Source: Sipunculus nudus
Lineage: Eukaryota > Annelida > Sipuncula > Golfingiida > Sipunculidae
Direction of reading: 5' to 3'
Length of the DNA: 64,000 nt
Assembly (NCBI GenBank): GCA_026874595.1
Contig: CM049308.1
Location: forward strand, 94,851,624 to 94,915,623
A model generated the notes under the pieces. That model had not been told where the DNA came from. It saw only the letters and a program-made list of their open reading frames with translations, and did no database searches. The position numbers and the translations under genes are program-made. Within the stretch, counting starts at the first letter, position 1, and every line of letters starts with the position of its first letter. Below, piece after piece: positions 12,501 through 24,500 of this stretch.

Positions 12501-15500
12501 TTCATGTGACGGCTGGAAGCCCGTTTGTAGAAAATACTGTTAAGCTAACAAAACAAACTTATATACGACCAAATTATCACTCTATTCATATGACCGCTCG
12601 AGTGTCAGAGCGGCTCTGCGTCTCTACGGAAGGTTATCAAACCGCATGCCTCTAATATCTCGACCACCGCAAATTCTGCATAAAGATAATTTTCAAATAT
12701 CCTCCATTATCTCGACCTCTGAGAAAATTAATTATTTTTAAGTGGTCGCCAAATTAGAATAAATACGGTACATATAAAATCAACTTTATAATGTCTTCAG
12801 TGTGTGCTGCACTCACGCTGTATTGTTTTTACAGTAAGGTACAGGCCCGGTTTGCCTTCGCCACATACTTGACGCGGGTTCAGCATCGTCTGATGTCAGA
12901 GACAGGATGCCATGAACAGGAGGACATTGATGCGGCCAATGAACAAATGGTACATGCTTTATCAATACATCCTGTTATAGCTAATAACTGTATGTTTAAA
13001 CCATCCTGTCTCATCCTTGAAACCACTCTATTTTTCAGGTAAAACACACCATCATTAACTTAAAACACACTGTTGCACAAGCAGAAACCCATCTATCTTC
13101 CTTTTGTCCAGACAAAATCAACATTTATCCTGAGTCCTCTAAATAAACACTTGTCCAACCATCTTTTGTCCCTACAAAACACTACCTGTTGTCCAAGCAA
13201 AACACATCCAGGGAAAAAAATAATTTTGTCCATACAAAGCACAATTTGTTGTCGTGACTAAATAACTTTTGTTTTTACACAACTATATCTGTTGTCCCAG
13301 CAAATTGTTTTCCAGGTAAAATATTATGTTTTCTAAGTAAACAAATCAGCTGTACTGCCAACTGCCATTCATTTTGATGTCCACCTAACCACTTTCTCTG
13401 AAATGGTTCAGCCTGGAAGAGTATTGTATTAGACAGTGATACATATCATTTACAATTTGCTTAGATGTGTACTTTATCATAGAGATGTAAAGTTGTGTCA
13501 ACAAGTTTGACTTATTAACTCATTTGATTCAGGTATTCATTGATATTTGAATTTTCTTTGTTTTAGGATCTGGTGCTACGGTTCTTAAAACGAGCAGCCG
13601 GTAACCTTCAGCAACCCTTCAAGGTCATTGTCCCTAGTCGCAAGCTGCCAATCAATGACCGACGTCGTATTCTGGCCAAGCAGCTTGGAGATTTTGTCCA
13701 TATTTATAACAAGGTCAGCCTCTGATGATATAATCATTACAATAATACCTGTGCCTTCTGCTGTTCCTGCTGTAACCACAATCCTACATTTGTTCTGTTC
13801 AAATAACAATGTACCACTGCTCAACTTTGGAAAGTTAAGATTTGTCAAATACGCAGTGCATAAGATTGTTAGTCAGTGAACATTTAAGAAGATTAAGTAT
13901 TAACAAGCTATGGCTGTACAGAGAGTACAGAAAACTGATTATGATATGTTCAGTTTGTTCTGGTAAAGTTTAAACTTGTTTCCATATTAATTGAAATTCA
14001 GGTAGACCTATAATAATAACTGTTACACACCTGTCTAATAGTGCTGGTTCACCAGCTTGTAAGAATATTATCAAATAATTGAAATGATAGGGTACCAGGG
14101 CTCTGTTGTGCTGTCTGAAATGTAGTGTAATGACTTATGCTGCCCCCTGGTGGTATTTAAGGAAACTGATCAGTTGAGACAGAGGAACAAGATTGAGAAG
14201 GATCATCTGAGGAGACCGCCGAGCTTCAGCAAAAATGACGGACTCGATGAAGACAAGTTCAACCTTTTTGTTCTCAGTGCAAAGTAAGCTCTGCTGGCTT
14301 GAAGTTGGCATATTGAAGCACAGTGGAGTAAATACCAGTGTGTACCAGTAGGCTTTGCTGTGACACATTGGTTATCCTAAATAGGGAAATCTTTATTATA
14401 ATTCAACATTTGTTAACCTATGTACTCATGTAAAATATTGTTATACTATATGCAATTTGAATTAGTTAAGTGTGAAGGGGCCCAATCAGCTATCTGACTG
14501 TTATAAACTAAAGGTAATCTCTTGGAGCTTTCATAAAAAGAGTCCAGAAAACGTGGTATCACCACACACAGGCTGTTTGTTTTGTATTAACGTGTTTATA
14601 ATATGTGGGGGGCCCACCAAAATAAAACAAATTCAAAAAAGGCATATGGCAGCAAGTCAGATAAGCCAGAGCTTGACAAATGTCATTTTGAAACAAGTGA
14701 CCTTTCTACCTCCCCATATATACAACCTACCACCTTATGTTACATGTTTTCCCTGTTTGTCAACATTGCTGTGTTTACACACATGTTGTTGATAAATAAG
14801 TTCACACATCCTTCATGAAGGCCTTATAAGAACTAAAATTACCCTTAGATCATTAATTTATACACAGAGGAAGCCAGAAAAAAAGTTCTTTTTCAAAAGG
14901 TAGGTGATTGGGCACCTTTAAATATTGGTGACCTTGTCCCATTTTTAAGGTCACACAGCTATTAATAAAAATGTGTCCTCTTTTCTCAAGAACCACTTGA
15001 AGGATTGTTATAAAATATGGTTGGCCTTTTGGCCTTGGTGATCTGTGGCCTGCTGGCTGTGACTGATGCACCAGACAGCTGGGCACCACCCACAGCATCC
15101 TACAGCAATACAAATTTTTTATCACCATTCTCAAGTTTTGCCTTGTGAGCAGGATATCTCAAAGAGAATTCAACATAGGTATTTTTTCATTTCTTCATGG
15201 CAGATGTATATCCCAATCAGATTTAAGTATGGGTCACCTTGACCTACTTTTCAAGGTCACACAGCCATTTTACAAAAAAAACTTATGCAAATTTCTCAGG
15301 AGATTCACCAGATGGGCGGGTATGGAACATGGAGGTGTATTTATGGTCCTTTGTGATCTATAACTCCTGCACCAGGCTTATGGCGCCACCTGCAGTATCT
15401 GAATTTTTACGAATTTTTATTACCTTAATCAATGTTTGCCTTGTGAGCAAATATCAAATAAAGAATGGAACACTGGTACTGCTTTTGTCAGGGAAGATGT

Positions 15501-18500
15501 GTAGCAACTTAATCTCAGTCAAGTTCAAAGACAGGAGCGTTGTACCCTCAAGTGTTGCTGAAGACATCCGGTTTTACCAGTATACTCTACAAGTGTTTAT
15601 CATCATACAGATCTATATCACTTCTGTTACAACACCGTCAAAGGTACTAGATTGCTCTGTCATTCAAATTTACAACTTGAAATATAGACATTTGTTCAGA
15701 TAAACATCAGTGTGAGAATAAATATTTTGTGCTGTTAATTATACTACTGGACATTGTGGTGTCATTAAAATAATCTGACACTGTATGATTGTTTTCAGTG
15801 AGAGTGAGTTGGAAGAGGTGCTCACCACATATACTAAGCTCAACAAATCTGCCAGCATCTTTCTTGGCAGCAACTCTAAGTCTACTTATGAACACAAAGC
15901 TCCACCCCCTCAGTCAGCATCCAGCATTTCTAGCGATACTGGTCTGGCTCGGAGGAAAGACGTACCCATCGACAGACTCGAGGAACCACCTAAAATCACC
16001 AGCCATCCTGACGGTCACGGTAAACACATGCTCATTTCTCTCAGTACACCACCATTTTAGACCATTCTTGCTCAGTCTATTTAGATATAGGCTTTTCTCC
16101 TGTATAGTCCAGTTATAGATCAGTTCTAGATATAGGCTTTTCTCCTATATAGTCCAGTTATACATCAGTTCTGTTATTTTTAGTCACTGCACATGTTTAC
16201 TGTCAACACACTTGCTTATTTTCCCCTGAACCAGGTACAGTAGATGATCTTTTCAAGTGGACATGATCAAATATAAGTCTCAAATACTGAACAATTCCAG
16301 ACCTGATATAACTGTGAATATAAACCACAGTCAGCCGTTGTTCAATCCTCACCATTTCAGCTCCAAAGCTGTGAACTTTTCAGAAGTGATTGGAAGAATA
16401 ATATATCAGTTTAAGTGATTAATGCTCATAGTTAAATGTATTGCTATTAGTAATACAGTTATACAATAAGACATTTAATACATATTGAAACAAGAATGAT
16501 ACAGAGAGAGTAGGATGATGTATGGGGAAATCAGTGTTTAACTCTTAATTTACAATGGCTTATGTAAGAATGATATCTGTAAAAAAAAATCTCAGTGCCT
16601 GTGTCACCCTCTGTGTACATCTCAGTGTTGACGGCTGTTTACTGTGTCTTCAGTGCCTGTGATCTCTCTGTACCTCTCCATGTTGACAGCTGTTTACTGT
16701 GTCTTCAGTGCCTGTGTGACAGTGTCCTCTCTGTGTACCTCTCCATGTTGACAGCTGTTTACTGTGTCTTCAGTGCCTATGTCACACTCTGTGTACTGCT
16801 TCATGTTGACATGTTTACTGTGTCCTCAATGCCTGTGATCTCTCTGTACCTCTCTGTGTTGACAGCTGTTAACTGTGTCTTCAGTGCCTGTGTGACAGTG
16901 TCCTCTCTGTGTACCTCTCCATGTTGACAGCTGGTTACTGTGTCTTCAGTGCCTATGTCAACCTCTGTGTACCTCTCCATGTTGACAGCTGGTTACTGTG
17001 TCTTCAGTGCCTATGTCAACCTCTGTGTACCTCTCCATGTTGATGGCTGTTTACTGTGTCTTCAGTGCCTGTGTTCTCTCTGTACCTCTCTATGTTGACA
17101 GCTGTTTACTGTGTCTTTAGTGCCTGTGTCCTCTCTGTGTACCTCTTCATGTTGACAGCTGTTGAATTTGTCTTCAGTGCCTGTATCATCCTCTGTGTAC
17201 AATTCCATGTTGATGGCTGTTGTCTTCAGTGCTTGTGTCACCCTCTGTGTACCCCTCCATGTTGACAGCTGTTTACTGTGTCTTCAATGCCTGTGTGAAA
17301 GTGTCCTCTCTGTGTACCTCTCCATGTTGACAGCTGTTTACTGTGTCTTCAGTGTCTGTGTCCTCTGTGTACCTCTCGATGTTGACAGCTGTTTACTGTG
17401 TCTTCAGTGCCTGTGTTCTCTCTGTACCTCTCCATGTTGACAGCTGGTTACTGTGTCTTCAGTATCTGTGTCCTCTGTGTACCTCTCCATGTTGACAGCT
17501 GTTTACTGTGTCTTCAGTGCCTGTGTTCTCTCTGTACCTCTCCATGTTGACAGCTGTTTACTGTGTCTTCAGTGCCTATGTCACCCTCTGTGTACCTCTC
17601 CATGTTGACATCCGTTTACTGTGTCTTCAGTGCCTGTGTTCTCTCTGTACCTCTCTATGTTGACAGCTGTTAACAGTGTCTTCAGTGCCTCTGTGACAGT
17701 GTCCTCTCTGTGTACCTCTCCATGTGTTGACAGCTGGTTACTGTGTCTTCAGTGCCTGTGTCCTCTGTGTACCTCTCCATGTTGACAGCTGTTTACTGTG
17801 TCTTCAGTGCCTGTGTTCTCTGTGTACCTCTCCATGTTGAAAGCTGTTTACTGTGTCTTCAGTGCCTGTGTCACCCTCTGTGTACCTCTCCATGTTGACA
17901 GCTGTTTACTGTGTCATAGTTGCCTGTGGCCCCTCTGTTCACCTCTCCATGTTGATGGCTGTTTACTGTGTTGTCATTGTCTGTGTACCTCTCCATGTGT
18001 TGACAGCTGGTTACTGTGTCATCATTGCCTGTGTCCCCTCTGTTTACCTCTCCATGTTGATGGATGTTTACTGTGTCTTCATTGCCTGTGTTCCCATCTG
18101 TGTACCGCTCCATGTTGACAGCTGTTTACTGTGTCTTCAGTGCCTTGGTCCCCCTCTATTTACCTCTCCATGTTGACAACTGTATACTGTGTCATAGTTG
18201 CCTGTGGCCCCTCTGTTCACCTCTCCATGTTGAGGGCTGTTTACTGTGTTGTCATTGTCTGTGTACCTCTCCATGTGTTGACAGCTGGTTACTGTGTCTT
18301 CAGTGCCTGTGTCACCCTCTGTGTCCCTCTCCATGTTGACAGCTGTTTACTGTGTCATCATTGCCTGTGTCCCCTCTGTTTACCTCTCCATGTTGATGGA
18401 TGTTTACTGTGTCTTCAGTGCCTGTGTCACCCTCTGTGTCCCTCTCCATGTTGACAGCTGTTTACTGTGTCTTCAGAGCCTTGGTCCCCCTCTGTGTACC

Positions 18501-21500
18501 TCTCCATGTTGACAGCTGTATACTGTGTCGTCATTGCCTGTGTTCCCATCTGTGTACCTCTCCGTGTTGAAAGCTGTTTACTATGTCTTCAAAGCCTGTG
18601 TCACCCTCTGTGTACCTCTCCATGTTGACGGCTGTTTACTGTGTCTTCATTGCCTGTGTTTTCTCTGTACCTCTCCATGTTGACGGCTGTATACTGTGAT
18701 TTCAGTGCCTGTGTCACCCTCTGTGTACCTCTCCATGTTGACGGCTGTTTACTGTGTCTTCATTGCCTGTTTTCTCTGTACCTCTCCATGTTGACGGCTG
18801 TTTACTGTGTCTTCAGTGCCTGCAGCAAAGAATAACTTCCATTCAGAGCCAAATCAGGACTTAGTATTGGATCAAGCATCATCTCACATGGATGGGCGCC
18901 ACCTGGGGATGCCAGGCGGAACCATGGCACCCTCTAACAGCTACCAAAGTAACAACATGTCCTCTTATGCCCGTGCTGTCGCCATCTATAGTGCTAAGCC
19001 TAACATGCTTCAAGCTAGACCTCGTTCTGCCAGTCAAAAAGCTTCAGGTAACCTGCCCTCACTATCATCTTTTGTCATTATTGTGCAGTGATTTGTGTGC
19101 GATGATCATTGTAGGGTGATTATTGTTTGGCGATTACTGTATTGTTAATATTGTATGGTAATTAGTAATATTGAATTGTATGATGATTATCACAATGACC
19201 TTCTTTTGATTATTGTTGAAATGGAGATTTATTTCTGAGGAAAATAAAGGATTACAAACATCTCTTCAAATGTACATTACATACATTATCTTAGCATTAT
19301 TGTTGACAAACATTTACCCTGTTGAACTTGAATAAAATATTTTCATTAAAATGGAAAAAAAGATAGCTCGATTTAAAGTCAACAGGAATGTACAATTTTG
19401 TTTTTAAGTTTCCACTTTGTAACTCACCTTTTAAAAGAAAATGACCTTGCAACCCAGTTATGGACTAGTTGCATCTGTTGTGTAACATAACTTTACATAT
19501 CTGGACATTTCTCCCTGGCAAGGACAGGAAAAGATATCTAAGTGTTTTGGTGTCTGTGATGGAACTCCATGAAATACTTAAATAAATTCAAATTTGAAGC
19601 CAAAATGTTATTTTTTTTATAATTGTCTTTTTAATATATCTATGCAATATATTATTATCATATGACATAAAATTCAGTGAGTGTTTTTGTTAGAGGCAGT
19701 TCACTGGCACACATGGCAGCCATTTTCTGGCAGCCATGACAATTCTCCTGTTGCACAAACTGCTATAAAAATTAGCACTTAAAATTATTTTTTGGTATTT
19801 TATAGTTTTGCAAAACTATGCCACAGGACTGCATTTATATAATCAACATATGATAATTTATCAATCTGTGTCCGTTTTTGGCTTAAAATTTTGGCATTAA
19901 GTGGATGTTTCATGATGTTTAGTTACTTGTACCCAAAAACTGGTGTTTAAGGTCTTTTGGGGGACCCTTAGATGTAGGCAGGTGGTCTTAGGATATTTAA
20001 TGACAAGAGCACAAAACAGCATTAAAATGTGTTTGATCAAAAACACTTACTGGTGTAATCTGTGAATAAAACAATCTGAAGAACAGCTGTTCCTGTTAAT
20101 CCCCTCTAACCAATGGTTACTCTAAGGATAAGCATAACTAAGATATCACCAGACTAAAATATCTGATATGTCGAAATTTATTTGTTGCAGGACACTTGCA
20201 CTTACTGAAATCTAGAAATACAAACAATATATAAAATCATTCATAACTAAAATAAACTGGACCCTGCTCAAGAAAACTGGTCTGTATCAATCACATTGAT
20301 TCAGTTAGAATGTGATAAAAAGCTTAAATTGATACAACCTGTGCATTTTTGCACATAACTTTATTTCAGGTAAAACAAAAGTAGATTCCTCCATTCAAGC
20401 TTATAGAATTTGTTTGTTTTTTTATCAGATTTTAGATTATTCCAAACAATTATTGACAAACAGCTGAACATTTCTCTTCCCATGCTCTTCCCTACGTGCC
20501 CTTACCTAGCTGCTCAGACTACTTACATCATATGTTTCTGTTTTGTTTTAGCATTTATCCTAATGACTTTCACATAACCTTGTCCTTTTACTTAAGTGCA
20601 GCCCCTGACCATGATGTGACCTTGACCTTTCATGTGCTCTGCCTTCCACCTCTCTTTGCAAGTAGCCATGGTGACCATTTTCCACTTGTGTTTCAGTTAC
20701 CAATAAAAGAAAAAGTAAGAAGAGCTTGGTATGATTTCTGTTTAATCTTGTAGTTTGACAGTTGGTTTGTATTCAGGGTTTGCTGTGATGGTTTGAGAAG
20801 GAACAGAAAAGCGGTCATGTTAAATACTGTCATGTTACATGATTTAACCTGACATCACACTCAGTGGATCATCCTCCTTATTGAAATGATCTTCCGGCAG
20901 AAATCATGGATATTTCAGTCATAATTTTACATTTTACACCAATTATAACTTTATCGAAATTGTGAGGGCCATGTATATACTAACACAAAATGACCTCAAA
21001 CATGTTAGTTGGAGACCATACTGTATCTTATTTATTTTGACACATTCATTAATGGTTTATGTTTGCATTTGATTGATTTTATTCTAACTTGTAGTAAAAT
21101 ATATAAAATTTTACTAAAATCTGTATCCCTCAATTATGATCCGCTGCCTCATCATTGGAATTAGGTCATGCCTCCTTTATATTTTTTTACTCAGGGGCAT
21201 GACTCAGTAATTGAGTATGACAAGGTTTTGTTTGAAATATGTCATGGGGCATTAGAAATGAGACTAATTGTGTCCACCAAAATGAAGTTTTGCGGATACT
21301 ATGTTTTTGACAGGGTTCTGCTGTCGCCAACATCGCATTCCTTAACAGAGAACTCCTCTGAGACCCTTGGATCAATCTTTCTGCAACCGGGGATAGTTAT
21401 TTACTTACTTATGTAGTTTTGTATAACAAAGACTAGTGGTGCTACCTGCAGTCCTTATAGTGCAATATGAATCTTGGTGTCTTTTTGATAACAGCCCTTA

Positions 21501-24500
21501 TCCTAGGAGTGGTTTAATGTATTGAGCTGAAATTTTGCATATCCAAAGATTGTGGATCTCTCCCTCTCATACTCTAGACTGGTGGTGCAACCTAAAATGA
21601 TTTTGGTGTTGCGTCCATCCATGTGTCTGTCATTTGTTCGTCTAAGTGATTAATTCAATGTATTGGGCTGATATTGTTCATGTCCCTAGACCTTGGATAC
21701 CTCCATCCCATATTTAAGACTGGTGGGACCATCTGCAATAGTTTTTGTGTGGCATCCATCCATACATTTCCTTCAAGTGAAAATTGCTCATATCTCGGGA
21801 GTTGTTCAATGTATGGGCCTGAAATGTGGCATGTACATCCATTTAGGAGAGATATTTCGAAGACCAGACAGGTAGCGCCAATTACTATTCCGTTTTCATA
21901 GTATAAATTTATGCTGTTTTCTCAGGAGTGATTTGCCATATTGGCCTAAAATTGTGCATGTCCATAGATCTTGGAAATCTCCATCTCGTGGCATCTGGTG
22001 GCACCATCTGCAATCATTTTTGTGTGGAATCCATCTGTATGTTTGCTTCAGGTGAAAATTGCTTATATCTCTGGAGTGGTTCAATGTTTTGGTCTGAAAT
22101 TTGGCATGTCCATTTATCTTTGACAGTTTTCTAATAGACCAGACAGGTGGTGCCACCTTCCTGTTTTCATAGAATACATGAATACCTTCTTCTCAGGAGT
22201 GATTTTCCCTATTAGCCAGATATTGTGCATGTCAATAGATCTGTGATACCTCCATCTTGTATTCAAGACTGGTGGCACCATCTGCAATTGTTTTTTGCAT
22301 GCTGTTTATCTGTCTGTTTGCTTTGGTTAAAATCCCTACTATCTGAGGAGTGGATGGCTGTATCAGCCTGAAATTCTGGCATGTTCATGCCACCTGCTGT
22401 TGTTTTTATTATATAATACATTGATGCACTTTTTCTCAGTAGTTCATTGGCATCCTGGCCTGAACTCTTGCGTGGTGTTTCCATCTGTAGATTTGTTCTT
22501 GGTGAAAATTGCACATATATGAGGAGTTAATTGACATCATTGATGCCACAAATTTGGAATCATGTCATGTCAGGAACATTCCATGCCTTACTTTACCCAT
22601 GCCTCTGTGATATGGCGGATACACGTAGTCGCTTGTCGACTACCAGTATTCTAGTTAAAACATTGGAGATGACTGTGTCATGAAATCACCATAAGAAAGT
22701 TTATCTGCAGAATGAATACAGAATTTTATCAGTTGTATGTATGAGGTAAATTACAGTATATTCCTCCATGACTAAAACATCAAAGCCCAAATTATGTAAT
22801 ATCTGTTACGTCGATGACAAACTTTAAAAAAAAATATGCCATATCAGTTGATAGATGTCCTTAAGTGCAAGGATGGTCAACAGGAACTAGTTGAACAGAA
22901 ACAAGATTACCATAAACCTACACTCAACACAAAGGAGAAGCTTATTTGATCAAGTCTAAAGCATTCCATGTTTCAGCTGATGAAGTTTCCCATTGAAGAG
23001 GAATATCATTGTGTCTATGGGGGTTGTTCTTAATCACATGGAAAGGAAAAAATGTTGCTGCAAATGTGACTTCTTGTTAATTGTAAAATTAAGAATTAAA
23101 CTGCCCCACAATATTGCCAGTGTATTATGATAATTATACATTATTAACAGTTTTGTTGTTTGGTGTTTTGACCATAGGTGGCAGCACTAAGAGGAAAGTG
23201 AGCCGAGGTGATCTGCACTCGTAGTTCTTGTTATCAGATTCACTGTTTAATTTATGCACAGTTAGGTTGGAAACTCTGACTCACAGCCAGGCCCACAATT
23301 CCAAACTTGTACAGATGGCACCACCAGTCTTTGTAGCTCTTCAGTTTTAGAGGCAGTAACAGCTCTTTCTCTGCTCCGTCCATGTGCAGCTTTTATTCCC
23401 AGTCTCTGTTAGTTATAACTTCATATGTCAGTATAACATGATTTCACTTCAGCCTAACTACAATATATTTTTCACTTATAATTCACTCTCAGCCTTATCT
23501 TTCTCCTGTGGGGTGTTTTCAGTGTTATCTACATGGCTGCCATGAGTGGTATAACACAAAAACACCAGAGCTCTCTCATGGCCAGCTCTAGACTACTGGT
23601 ATCATACTTTTGATGTGTGTATATAATTTAAACTCGGGTGGTTTTGAGCTTCCTGCCTGACTGTGCTGACCAGTTGTTACTTTGACCTTGACTTGGTGGT
23701 TTTCTAGCTTGGGTTACTACTTCTAACAGTTGTAAGATGCCCCTGGATGATTATTAACAATGAGAAAAAATACATGAATACCATGATATAAAAAAATAAT
23801 ACTGTTCATTTCCTATGAAAACATTTAATTTGTGAATGATTTAAATTTTTAAGACTTTATCCAGATATATACTCATCATCATTATTTCATTAAATTCCTG
23901 TCGCCATGACAACAATTTGATTCTTCAATATTATTGCAACAGCTTCCACAGGTCGTACCCGGCCGATGTCTGCAACCACTGTACCCCCTGCCATCAATCA
24001 ACCACGCCGACCAATGACAGCATCACAACGAGAGAAGCCAGATGGGGCAGGTGAGTGGACTTGTAATATACTACAGATCAGGTACAAATGAAGTACTTGT
24101 AAGCAGGGTATGCAAGCTCCCAAAAGCCACGATGAGATTTAAATGAAATATTTTGGAGAGAAGTATGATTTATTTAAATTTCCAGAGCCAGAGTTATATA
24201 AAGGATAAATAGATCATCTTTTATGAACAACTATATGATCAGAAGCTGGTGCTACCATCCAGCAGGAATATTTAGTACTATAAAGAGGCACAGACAAAGC
24301 ATTCATATCATTTAAGAGTTGAACTATGCTCTTTAAATAAACATACTGTTTGCATTACAGGGTTATGGGCTGTTTTAGTTATGACGGCAGTGGTTTTGGT
24401 GTTTGTCAGTGCTTTCCAGCTTTAGTTATGACGGCAGTGGTTTTGGTGTTTGTCTAGCTTTATTTATTTTCCAGAAGCCAGCACTATGACGGAGGTACAG

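Noticed and set aside
13585-13848. Minus- and plus-strand ORFs (83-87 codons)
   Set aside because: Shadows of the TTLL5 exon at 13567-13713 running into intron sequence.
16595-18835. Cys/Leu-rich ORFs (~60-110 codons) in several frames
   Set aside because: They are translations of the minisatellite and break whenever unit length changes frame.
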